DNA from: RBG-16-57-9 sp964462185
GTDB taxonomy: Archaea > Thermoproteota > Bathyarchaeia > TCS64
Reading direction: 5' to 3'
DNA: 10,792 bases
Assembly (NCBI GenBank): GCA_964462185.1
Contig: CAYWWV010000042.1
Span: 1 to 10,792 of the forward strand
A program made the position numbers and the translations under genes. Position 1 is the first letter of the stretch; each line of letters starts with the position of its first letter. The notes beneath the pieces were generated by a model. It made no database searches. It was given only the letters and a program-made list of their open reading frames with translations, and was not told the origin of the DNA. This document shows, piece by piece, positions 1 through 6,152 of this stretch.

Positions 1-306
1 CAAGGCGCCAATGGCTTCCAGCTGTTTAACCTCAGCACCAACCTCAGGCAACTCCCTTTGGGCATCCTGACACTTTGGGATCTGCCGCTAAGCCACTGTC
101 CGAAGGTAGTGATGGTGGAGCGGCTGGAGTTGGAGCTGCTTATAGAGGTGAAGGGTGTGCTGGAGGGCGTCCACCAGAGGCCCCACATCGACCTGCTGAT
201 GGGCGTCAACAGTTACCCCCCCCACGAAGACCCCAGGTTCCCGGAGAGCAAACTGCATGGCATCCTAGACCAGAGTATAAATCCTCTATTGCCCAACCTG
301 TCTTGA
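1..306 (+). CDS. Unidentified partial open frame (C-terminal end)
   Basis: This frame is open from the window edge to a TGA at 304-306, about 101 residues, so any true start may lie outside. From about position 100 onward the codons look genuine on this strand, with G or A common in first position and G or C in third (residues such as VVMVERLELE then GVHQRPHIDLLMG). The first 90 bases look less coding on this strand and more like coding on the opposite strand. A shorter gene could begin at the ATG at 112, preceded by AAGGT, giving about 64 residues. I recognise no family and no domain motif. AT-rich, T-rich sequence follows the stop, as expected after a gene end. This may be a real gene terminus, a decayed remnant or a shadow. 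Confidence 0.35.
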   Translation, partial: QGANGFQLFNLSTNLRQLPLGILTLWDLPLSHCPKVVMVERLELELLIEVKGVLEGVHQRPHIDLLMGVNSYPPHEDPRFPESKLHGILDQSINPLLPNLS

Positions 307-478
307 ACAATTGAATAAAAGATAAAACGAAAAGGCTTCGAGACGGCATTATTTAGATTTTCCAATTTTCACAAGACAAAAACGCCTACCAACAACGGTT
401 GAAATTAATGAAAATGGATAAATAAACATCATTTTTAAGAGCTTAAAAAACATCTAACCTCGTTACTACTAAGCCGTC
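307..478. other. AT-rich intergenic stretch without a recognisable gene
   Basis: This stretch is clearly richer in A and T than the flanking genes and has no long frame on either strand. It contains T-runs (for example around 348-370) that could end a transcript from the left. I see no tRNA-like cloverleaf and no direct-repeat array. It leads into the TATA box at 481-490. Confidence 0.6.
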
Positions 479-480
479 CT

Positions 481-490
481 TTTTATATAT
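481..490 (+). promoter_or_regulatory. TATA box for the small zinc protein transcript
   Basis: The run TTTTATATAT is the best archaeal TATA box in the window. Transcription would begin about 25 bases downstream, near 510-515, leaving a leader of roughly 100 bases before the ATG at 614. A leader that long is unusual for an archaeal gene and contains the folded elements at 543-584. Confidence 0.6.
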
Positions 491-558
491 GAAACCTGGT
501 CTATTTAACGTGGTTCTGTCAACAAACCAATTTTGCCTAGCGTCGTGAACACGAAAAT

Positions 559-584
559 GCCCGAAGCCTAAGATGGCCGAGGGC
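559..584 (+). promoter_or_regulatory. Leader hairpin with tandem G-A mismatches
   Basis: Positions 559-568 can pair with 575-584. Four G/C pairs (GCCC with GGGC) are followed by G563-A580 and A564-G579 as a tandem G-A step, one A-C mismatch, then three G/C pairs (GCC with GGC) closing a six-base loop TAAGAT. Tandem sheared G-A pairs are typical of kink-turn-like elements, although the usual kink-turn bulge is not evident. Just upstream, 543-554 reads TCGTG-AA-CACGA, a second small inverted repeat. Both lie in the predicted leader of the gene at 614. A regulatory role is inference. Confidence 0.3.
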
Positions 585-600
585 TCTCAGGAAAAGAACT

Positions 601-605
601 AGGAG
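601..605 (+). promoter_or_regulatory. Ribosome binding site deciding the start at 614
   Basis: AGGAG sits 8 bases before the ATG at 614. The upstream in-frame GTG at 605 overlaps this site and so cannot use it, which favours 614 as the start. Confidence 0.6.
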
Positions 606-613
606 TGATTGAC

Positions 614-814
614 ATGCCGAAAAAGGAATGCGAGATATGCGGTGAACTAGTCGACAAGGTCTACAAGTGCAAGGTCTGCGGCACCCTCTTCTGCGAGGAG
701 TGCGGCTCGGTTGAGGACAAGCTCTGCCTTACGTGCCTAGAAGAGGAAGAGGAAGAAGACTGGGAAGAAGAGGAAAACTTGGAAGAAGAGCGAGAAGACG
801 AAGACTGGGTATAG
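614..814 (+). CDS. Small four-CxxC zinc-binding protein with acidic tail
   Basis: The gene encodes 66 residues. The first 42 carry four CxxC pairs at Cys6/9, 19/22, 27/30 and 38/41. This is enough to bind two zinc ions, and the regular spacing resembles RING, B-box or FYVE-like cross-brace folds. Residues 43-66 form a very acidic tail (18 of 24 are Glu or Asp, with two Trp) that should be disordered and could bind a basic partner such as rRNA, a ribosomal protein or DNA-coating proteins. There is no signal peptide or membrane segment, so it should be cytoplasmic. It is transcribed from its own TATA box after a long leader and converges on the glycosyltransferase gene, with only 11 bases between the two stops. 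Function is unknown; a ubiquitin-type ligase role should not be assumed from the zinc pattern alone. Confidence 0.75.
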   Translation: MPKKECEICGELVDKVYKCKVCGTLFCEECGSVEDKLCLTCLEEEEEEDWEEEENLEEEREDEDWV

Positions 815-825
815 CCTCGACGCTG

Positions 826-1482
826 TCAGCCTCGTAAGTTGAATCCTTCTTTATACTCTCTTTTTATAATTAACTCACGGATCACGACGAGGGTCTGGTG
901 TAGATGGTTGGTTTTTATCCTTCTTTTACCTTCTCTCGGCTGGATGGTAATAGGGGTGTATTTTATTACTGCGCCTAGTCTATAGGCCTCTATTATTAAG
1001 GTGCCACAGGGGCAGGTGCCCGGAAGGGTAAGCCTTTTTGCTATGCTGCTTCTCATCGCTCGGAACCCTGAGGAGGCGTCCTGGCAGGGTATTCGTAGGT
1101 TGACTATGGCTGTGATTATTCGTTCACTCAAGTAAGGCATGGTCGGCCGTTTCCCTATTACCAGGTCTGCCTGGCCGGCGAGTATGGGTCCAAGGAGCTT
1201 GGGGATTTCAGCGGGGTTGTGTTGGCCGTCGGCGTCCAGCGTTACTATGATATCACCCTTAGCCGCTTGGAAACCTGTTTTCAAGGCTGTTAGCACCCCT
1301 TGATTGGTTTCCAGTTTCACAACCCTTGCACCTGCCCTCACTGCTACTTGGGAGGTCTGATCTTTGCTTCCATCATCCACCACGACAACCTCATCTGCGT
1401 GGCTCAGGGCTCCCTCTATGATCCCAGCAATGGTCTTCTCTTCGTTGTACGCCGGTATGACCGCTGAGATTGTTGGGGTCAT
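826..1482 (-). CDS. Family 2 glycosyltransferase, DPM1-like
   Basis: This 218-residue GT-A glycosyltransferase resembles dolichyl-phosphate mannose/glucose synthases. It has the family's N-terminal PAYNEE (10-15), the nucleotide-binding VDDGSKD (35-41) and the metal-binding DADG (83-86, the DxD motif), followed by QHNPAEIPKLL. It ends soon after the catalytic domain and has no C-terminal membrane helices, like short DPM1-type enzymes. The likely role is to transfer a sugar from a nucleotide donor to a polyprenyl-phosphate carrier, or directly onto a glycan, at the inner face of the membrane. The start ATG overlaps the epimerase stop by four bases (ATGA), so translation is coupled. It is the last gene of the sulfoquinovose operon. 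The exact donor and acceptor cannot be read from the sequence. Confidence 0.88.
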   Translation of the reverse strand: MTPTISAVIPAYNEEKTIAGIIEGALSHADEVVVVDDGSKDQTSQVAVRAGARVVKLETNQGVLTALKTGFQAAKGDIIVTLDADGQHNPAEIPKLLGPILAGQADLVIGKRPTMPYLSERIITAIVNLRIPCQDASSGFRAMRSSIAKRLTLPGTCPCGTLIIEAYRLGAVIKYTPITIQPREGKRRIKTNHLHQTLVVIRELIIKREYKEGFNLRG

Positions 1483-2435
1483 CTCTCCCGCTGGGTTTCC
1501 AAGTAGAATCGGATCAGCTGCCGAACCCCCCGTCTAACCGTCCACTCGTTCTTAAACCCCAGCCCCCTTCGAATTTTTGAGAGGTCGTAGCTGAACCTTT
1601 TCGCCTCCCCCACCCTAGGCGGTGTAAACAATTTTTCCACATGGATTCCTGTCTCCTTTTCCACTTCTTCAGCCACAATCGATGCCACCTGGTTTATGGT
1701 GAGTGTTTCGCCCCCCACGTTGAATGTTTCCCCCGATACGCCTTCTTTTGTCAGGGACAGGTAAAGGGCGTTGGTGATGTCCTGGACGTGGACAAAATCG
1801 CGGCTATACTCTCCATCGCCATAGACGGTCAAGGGTTCCCCTGTCAGCGCTTGTTTAACAAACTTGGGGATAACCGTGCCCCATCTTGTGTACAGCCCGA
1901 CCCCGTAGATGTTCCCGAAACGAAGGTTCACCGTTTCCAAGCCGAAGTTGTGGTGGTAGGTGTTGAGGATGAGTTCTCCGGCTACTTTGGTCACCCCATA
2001 CAGGTTAACAGGGTTCAGGGGGTGGTCCTCAGTTACGGGGAGTTCCTTGGGTATTCCATATGTGGCGGCGCTGCTGCAAAACACCAGTCTTTTTACGCCT
2101 AGTTTCTTGGCGGCTTCCCCTACTTGGTGGGTACCATAGATGTTGACAGATATGGCTTCCTCTGGTTCTTGGTTGCAGAGCACTAGCCCTGGGAGTGCCG
2201 CTAGGTGGGCTATTGCCTCGCAACCCTCCCACTCTCTCAACAAGAGTTCTTGGTCTCTTATGTCTCCCACCACTAGTCTCGCCTTGTCGCCAATAGTCTT
2301 TTGCAAGTAACGGTAGTCCCCTAATCTCTGGTTGTCGATGGACACAACTTCATGGCCGTTTTCAACGAGGTTCACGACCAGCGTTGACCCAATGTATCCT
2401 GCCCCACCAGTTACGCCTATCTTCAATGTTTCCAT
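1479..2435 (-). CDS. NAD-dependent NDP-sugar epimerase/dehydratase, GalE-like
   Basis: This is an extended short-chain dehydrogenase of 318 residues from the chosen ATG. Visible features are the NAD-binding TGGAGYIG (9-16), Asp34 for the NAD ribose, HLAA (77-80), the CSSAATYG strand (120-127) and the catalytic YxxxK (Tyr146, Lys150). RDFVHVQD (212-219) is typical of UDP-glucose 4-epimerase-like enzymes. It probably interconverts or modifies an NDP-hexose. A longer frame begins with TTG at 2498, but it would overlap the sqdB stop and add 21 Pro/Lys/His-rich residues before the normal family start, so ATG 2435 is preferred. A TTG three codons later, with AGAGG nine bases upstream, is another possibility. 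The gene lies 34 bases after the sulfoquinovose synthase stop and overlaps the glycosyltransferase gene, so the three should be co-transcribed. The precise sugar is unresolved. Confidence 0.87.
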   Translation of the reverse strand: METLKIGVTGGAGYIGSTLVVNLVENGHEVVSIDNQRLGDYRYLQKTIGDKARLVVGDIRDQELLLREWEGCEAIAHLAALPGLVLCNQEPEEAISVNIYGTHQVGEAAKKLGVKRLVFCSSAATYGIPKELPVTEDHPLNPVNLYGVTKVAGELILNTYHHNFGLETVNLRFGNIYGVGLYTRWGTVIPKFVKQALTGEPLTVYGDGEYSRDFVHVQDITNALYLSLTKEGVSGETFNVGGETLTINQVASIVAEEVEKETGIHVEKLFTPPRVGEAKRFSYDLSKIRRGLGFKNEWTVRRGVRQLIRFYLETQRER

Positions 2436-2469
2436 CCTCTGATTTGGAGGGTGTGGGTTAAAGGGTTTC

Positions 2470-3624
2470 TTATGCAGCCCACTTGATTTTGGGATCAATA
2501 GTGTGTTTTTTGGCCTCTATCCGATCCTTAAACTCCATTAGTTTGGGTATGGTGATGCGTAGTTCTTCCTCTAGTGTGTAGGTTGGCTTGAACCCTAGGT
2601 TGGGAAGGTGCTTCATGTCGGGGTTATAGTAGTGTTCCTCTGCCTCTATTCGCGGGTTAGGTATGTTCCAAATCTTCCCCTCCAACCCGAACTCCTGGGC
2701 CACCTTAGAAACCCTTTCAGCCAATTCATTCACCGCGTAGCACTCATCGAACTGGTTGAAGACCCTGTATTCCCCCTCGTCAGGCGGATTCTCTATGGCC
2801 AGGGTGAAACACTGCATGCTGTCCCTCAATGCGAGGTATCCTCGGGTTTGTCCTCCTTTGCCGTAGGGGGTTATCTCGTGGCCTATCACGGCTTGGGCGC
2901 AGAACCTGTTTATCGCGGTGCCGAAAACCTCGTCGAAGTCAAACCTGGTGAGGAGGTCGTCGTTCACCATTTGAGGCGTGTTCAACCCATGTACCACTCC
3001 CTGCATAACGTCTGTGGCTCTTATGCCCCATATCTTGTTGGCGAACATGAGGTTCCAAGTGTCGTGGACCTTTGTGAGGTGGTACCAGCTGCCTGGTTGC
3101 CTGGGGAAAGGCAGGTAGTCTTTCCGCCCCCGGTATTCAACCTCGAAGAATCCCTCGGGTATGTCCAAGTTGGGAGTCCCGTATTCCCCCATGGTGCCCA
3201 ATTTGAGTAGGTGGCAGTTGGGGGCGTGGTCTTTGATGGCGAAAAGGATGTTGTTGTGGCCTATTACGTTGTTTATTTGGACCTTGTTGCAGTGTTCGGC
3301 GTCTATCATGCTGTAGGGGGCGCTGGGTATTTCACCCAGGTGTACGATGCAGTCAGGCTTCTCCTTTTTAACTAGGAGTCTCACGAAGTTGGTTTCCAGT
3401 AGGTCTCCGTAGTAGAATCTCAGTTCTTTGTTGAAGGCCTTCTTGAAGGCCTCTAATCTTTTCTCCATGGGTCTTATGGGTGTGGCGCTGTGGCTTCCTA
3501 TCTCGGCCACCATTCTCCTCCTGCTCATGTTGTCGACTCCGCAGACGTCGTGGCCTCTGTCGGCCAGGTACATGCTGAGGGTCCACCCCAGGTATCCGTC
3601 CATCCCCATGATCATGACTTTCAA
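2470..3624 (-). CDS. agl3: UDP-sulfoquinovose synthase (SqdB/Agl3 family)
   Basis: This 384-residue enzyme makes UDP-sulfoquinovose from UDP-glucose and sulfite using bound NAD. It shows the family's GMDGYLG nucleotide motif (7-13), Asp31, GEIPSAPYSMID (97-108), KLGTMGEYGTPN (141-152), YHLTKVHD (181-188), GKGGQTRGYL (255-264), RVFNQF (287-292) and EAEEHYYN (327-334). All of these match what I recall of plant SQD1 and Sulfolobus Agl3. The expected catalytic residues Thr144, Tyr181 and Lys185 are present. In plants and bacteria the product goes to the lipid SQDG; in Sulfolobus it goes to the N-glycan of surface proteins. The start is a TTG with AAGGT eight bases upstream; an ATG lies three codons in. 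It is the first gene of a minus-strand operon with an epimerase and a glycosyltransferase, and it faces a divergent TrmB-family regulator. The symbol is by family analogy. Confidence 0.93.
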   Translation of the reverse strand: MKVMIMGMDGYLGWTLSMYLADRGHDVCGVDNMSRRRMVAEIGSHSATPIRPMEKRLEAFKKAFNKELRFYYGDLLETNFVRLLVKKEKPDCIVHLGEIPSAPYSMIDAEHCNKVQINNVIGHNNILFAIKDHAPNCHLLKLGTMGEYGTPNLDIPEGFFEVEYRGRKDYLPFPRQPGSWYHLTKVHDTWNLMFANKIWGIRATDVMQGVVHGLNTPQMVNDDLLTRFDFDEVFGTAINRFCAQAVIGHEITPYGKGGQTRGYLALRDSMQCFTLAIENPPDEGEYRVFNQFDECYAVNELAERVSKVAQEFGLEGKIWNIPNPRIEAEEHYYNPDMKHLPNLGFKPTYTLEEELRITIPKLMEFKDRIEAKKHTIDPKIKWAA

Positions 3625-3666
3625 TTCTATCGACCTTTTTACTACCGTTGAATAGTAAGTTTATTT

Positions 3667-3674
3667 CTTATAAG
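3667..3674 (-). promoter_or_regulatory. TATA box of the sulfoquinovose operon
   Basis: The self-complementary CTTATAAG lies 43-50 bases before the TTG start of the synthase gene. This places the expected transcription start near 3645 with a leader of about 20 bases that contains the ribosome site. Because the box is palindromic it could also drive the divergent regulator gene, with a start near 3697, if that gene uses one of its internal starts (3706 TTG, 3733 ATG or 3742 ATG). Confidence 0.55.
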
Positions 3675-3675
3675 C

Positions 3676-3692
3676 GTGTTGCTGAGTAACAC
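3676..3692. promoter_or_regulatory. Near-perfect 17-bp palindrome, candidate operator
   Basis: GTGTTGCTGAGTAACAC is a dyad centred on 3684 in which seven of eight pairs match. Only positions 6 and 12 of the 17 do not complement. It sits one base from the TATA box, between the divergent operon and the regulator gene. A second inverted pair, GCGTGT (3674-3679) and ACACGC (3700-3705), brackets it. TrmB-type regulators bind dyads beside the promoters they control, so this is the obvious candidate site for the adjacent regulator. Binding is inference. Confidence 0.45.
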
Positions 3693-4554
3693 CGGGGACA
3701 CACGCTTGGAGTCGCTAATCAACCAGGTGAAGATGCGCCTAATGGCCATGGGCTTGAACGAATACCAAGCCTCCGCCCTGGCCCACCTCATGTATCTAGG
3801 AGAGACCAAGGCAACCACCTTAAGCAAGGCAAGCAAGGTCCCAAGCGCTAGGATTTACGGAGTCCTAGAGGAGCTCAGCCAGAAGGGGCTGATCATCGTC
3901 CGCCCTGGTAGACCTACACGATACTCTGCGCTTTCACCCGAGGAGATCGCTGATGCATTGATTGGGGCGAGCAGGGAGGAGCTTAGGCGTGAGATGGCTC
4001 TCTTGGAGGATTACCGGGGGGAATTCGAGGAGGCCTCTAGGAGGATATACTTGAAGGCGGGGGGCCGGGAGGAGAGACGGGGGCTCATCCGGATTATCAG
4101 CGTGGGGGAAGTATCCTTGGAGGAGACTCGTAAGCTCTACAGGGGGGCCCAGGAGAGGTTGTTCATAGCGACTAGGGCCTTTGAGTATTTGGGAGAGGTG
4201 AAGAAGGCTTTGGGGGAGGCCGTGGGGAGAGGCGTTGAGGTCAAAATCCTGATGAGGCATCCAGAGACCCTTAGGCCTGCTGATGCGGCTCGACAACAAG
4301 CCAGCTTGAAGGCCTTGCAGGAGGAGTTTGGCGACTCGATTAGCGTTAGATATAGTAGGAAGGTGGAGATCCGGGGGTGCATAGTGGATTATAGTGCTGA
4401 GGGGAAGGCCTTGTTTCTAGTGGAGGAGGAGGGGGTGCCCCTGTTTCTCAGGGAGGCTGCCATAACGTTCCACCCTGGAGTAGCCAAGGCGCTGGGCAGC
4501 ATGTTTCTCTTGAAGTGGAGGTTTGATTCCCAGGAGTTGCCAAAGGCCTATTGA
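3676..4554 (+). CDS. TrmB-family sugar-responsive transcriptional regulator
   Basis: This 292-residue protein has a TrmB-type winged helix-turn-helix at about residues 20-90 (GLNEYQASALAHLMYLG, then recognition region SKVPSARIYGVLEELSQKGL and the wing GRPTRYSAL). A charged coiled-coil linker follows at about 93-125, then a C-terminal effector domain at about 135-285 with the phospholipase-D-like alpha/beta look of TrmB C-termini. Relatives bind sugars and repress or activate sugar-metabolism genes. Divergence from the sulfoquinovose operon suggests that the operon is its target. The start is uncertain. GTG 3676 gives the longest frame but lies on top of the candidate operator and two bases from the TATA box. 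If the TATA box serves this gene, translation must start at TTG 3706 or ATG 3733/3742, the last with AGGTGA upstream. The effector sugar is unknown. Confidence 0.85.
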   Translation: MLLSNTGDTRLESLINQVKMRLMAMGLNEYQASALAHLMYLGETKATTLSKASKVPSARIYGVLEELSQKGLIIVRPGRPTRYSALSPEEIADALIGASREELRREMALLEDYRGEFEEASRRIYLKAGGREERRGLIRIISVGEVSLEETRKLYRGAQERLFIATRAFEYLGEVKKALGEAVGRGVEVKILMRHPETLRPADAARQQASLKALQEEFGDSISVRYSRKVEIRGCIVDYSAEGKALFLVEEEGVPLFLREAAITFHPGVAKALGSMFLLKWRFDSQELPKAY

Positions 4555-4570
4555 GCTAGGCTTCACTCAT

Positions 4571-4580
4571 CTTTTATACG
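4571..4580 (+). promoter_or_regulatory. TATA-like box in a convergent intergenic region
   Basis: CTTTTATACG begins 16 bases after the regulator stop and points right into a 220-base interval with no clear gene. The only frame after it is TTG 4638 to TAA 4727, 29 residues without a good ribosome site. The box may therefore be chance or may drive a short RNA running toward the T-run at 4771. Confidence 0.25.
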
Positions 4581-4770
4581 CGGCCCCAAAACACAGATGA
4601 AGTAACAAACCAGAGTAATCCCCGGTTAAACAACTCCTTGAATAAATCCTCAAACCTCAAAGAGGCGCTACGCCCCATCGTTAAGGAGACCAACACCGCG
4701 CGATTACTCTTTCAACGAAGAAAATAAACGCTGTGAATCTAGCCTTTAAATAACTGAATAGTTGGTTCTA

Positions 4771-4776
4771 TTTTTT
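4771..4776 (+). terminator. T-run, candidate terminator
   Basis: Six consecutive T residues following TTCTA fit an archaeal oligo-T terminator for rightward transcription from the regulator or the box at 4571. The run overlaps the stop codon of the convergent glyA gene. No stable hairpin precedes it, which is usual for archaea. Confidence 0.3.
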
Positions 4777-6052
4777 AAACACTAAGCCCTGGATAGATGG
4801 GGTAGTCGGAAACCAGCTCCGTTATATCACACCTAACTCGCTTTAACAATGCATTATCCTTGTAGTTCTTAATGACCTCCATTATACAGCGAGCTATGAA
4901 GCGCATCTCTGATTCCTTCATTCCTCTGCTCGTCACAGCCGGGGTCCCTAACCTCAACCCTGAAGGGTTAAATGGGCTAGCGTCGTCAAACGGTACACTG
5001 TTCTTGTTAACCGTTATACCCGCCTTATCCAACGCATTCTGAAGCTGTTTACCTCTGCCGCCTAACCCAAGCGGCCTTAAATCTATCACCATAAGATGGT
5101 TATCTGTTCCATCAGTCACTAGTTTAGCACCCAGGCTCATCAATTCATCAGCCAATGCCTTAGCATTCCTCACAACCTGCCTCGCATAAACCTTAAACTC
5201 CGGCTGCATAGCCTCTTTAAAGGCAACAGCCTTAGCCGCTATAGTATGCACGTGAGGGCCTCCCTGAAGCCCAGGAAAAACAGCACTATCTATCAACTGC
5301 GCTAGATTCTTCTTTGTATCCTTATGGTAAAGATCGTGATATGGATCTTCTTTTCGACACATTATTATAGCTCCCCTAGGGCCCCGGAGACTCTTATGAG
5401 TAGTTGTAGTCACAACATCCATATGCTCACAGGGATTCGGGTGGACTCCCCCAGCAATCAACCCTGCAATGTGACTTATATCCGCCATACTGTAAGCATT
5501 AACATCCTTAGCAATCTCACTGAACTCCTTGAATGGAAGGATGCGAGGGTAAGCAGTCAAGCTGCTGATTATCATCTTGGGCCGCTCTTTTTCGGCCGTC
5601 CTCCTAATAGCATCCATGTCCAATAACTCTGATTCCCTATCTACGAAATATGGAACAACTTTATAGTGTAGTCCACTAAAGTTAACTGGACTCCCATGAG
5701 TCAAGTGGCCTCCACAGCTTAGATCCATTCCCATAAATTTGTCTCCGAGTTCAAGGAGCGCCATGTATACCGCATGATTAGCTGGGCTACCACTATAGGG
5801 CTGGACATTAACGTGCTCAGCGCCAAAAAGCTCCTTAGCGCGATTTATCGCTAGTAACTCGACGGTATCGACGTTCACCTGACCACCATAGTAACGTTTT
5901 CCAGGATAGCCTTCACTGTACTTGTTGGTGAATACGCTGCTCATTGCTTGCATAACCGCGCGGGATACAAAGTTCTCTGAAGGAATAAGCTCAACTCCAT
6001 TCTCGATCCTATCAAGCTCATTAAGTATTGATTCATATATCTCAGGGTCCAC
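4775..6052 (-). CDS. glyA: Serine hydroxymethyltransferase, N-terminus lost in gap
   Basis: The 425 visible residues form a nearly complete PLP enzyme that interconverts serine and glycine while passing a one-carbon unit to a folate or pterin carrier. Matches to the family include ELIPSENF (21-28), NKYSEGYPGKRYYGG (43-57), GGHLTHGSPVNFSG (114-127), the DxxH at Asp191-His194, TTTTHK with the PLP-binding Lys220, AVFPGLQGGP (257-266), TVNKNSVP (347-354) and SGLRLGTPA (364-372). Probably only about 10-20 N-terminal residues lie in the adjoining gap. The sequence follows the folate-using bacterial/eukaryotic type closely. Sampled lines average about 46-47% GC, against 52-55% in neighbouring genes, and codons ending in A or T are commoner. 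This suggests acquisition from a bacterium or a contig of different origin. No promoter is visible because of the gap. Confidence 0.95.
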   Translation of the reverse strand: MDPEIYESILNELDRIENGVELIPSENFVSRAVMQAMSSVFTNKYSEGYPGKRYYGGQVNVDTVELLAINRAKELFGAEHVNVQPYSGSPANHAVYMALLELGDKFMGMDLSCGGHLTHGSPVNFSGLHYKVVPYFVDRESELLDMDAIRRTAEKERPKMIISSLTAYPRILPFKEFSEIAKDVNAYSMADISHIAGLIAGGVHPNPCEHMDVVTTTTHKSLRGPRGAIIMCRKEDPYHDLYHKDTKKNLAQLIDSAVFPGLQGGPHVHTIAAKAVAFKEAMQPEFKVYARQVVRNAKALADELMSLGAKLVTDGTDNHLMVIDLRPLGLGGRGKQLQNALDKAGITVNKNSVPFDDASPFNPSGLRLGTPAVTSRGMKESEMRFIARCIMEVIKNYKDNALLKRVRCDITELVSDYPIYPGLSV

Positions 6053-6152
6053 NNNNNNNNNNNNNNNNNNNNNNNNNNNNNNNNNNNNNNNNNNNNNNNN
6101 NNNNNNNNNNNNNNNNNNNNNNNNNNNNNNNNNNNNNNNNNNNNNNNNNNNN
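6053..6152. other. Assembly gap of exactly 100 N
   Basis: The gap removes the start of the glyA gene and the C-terminal half of the GNAT gene. A GNAT domain is usually about 150 residues and only 77 are seen. The missing sequence should therefore exceed 100 bases, and the N-run is best read as a placeholder of unknown length. Confidence 0.95.

Noticed and set aside
88..258. Minus-strand frame interrupted by in-frame TAG codons at 88-90 and near 275, considered as pyrrolysine readthrough
   Set aside because: The segment upstream of the TAG is rich in His, Gln and Leu from CAC/CTC codons, as in antisense shadows. TAG serves as an ordinary stop in other genes here (814 and 8977), and no Pyl-linked enzyme is recognised.
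573..602. Nine-codon upstream frame ending on the ribosome site at 601
   Set aside because: No ribosome site precedes it, and its ATG lies in the hairpin loop region. It is mentioned under the leader finding but not called as a gene.
307..613. Search for tRNA, CRISPR repeats or insertion-sequence ends in the AT-rich intergenic stretch
   Set aside because: No cloverleaf arms, regularly spaced repeats or terminal inverted repeats with target duplications were found by eye.
2608..3210. Long plus-strand frame of 200 residues
   Set aside because: It is fully antisense to the strongly conserved sulfoquinovose synthase and is a shadow.
4638..4727. 29-residue frame from TTG 4638
   Set aside because: It has no ribosome site and no recognisable sequence features. 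It is better left as part of the intergenic question than called a gene.
6042..6052. Fusion of the GNAT and glyA frames, or an N-terminal extension of glyA across the gap
   Set aside because: The two frames only appear joined through N. The GNAT sequence is in a different frame, and the start normally found in glyA lies just inside the gap.
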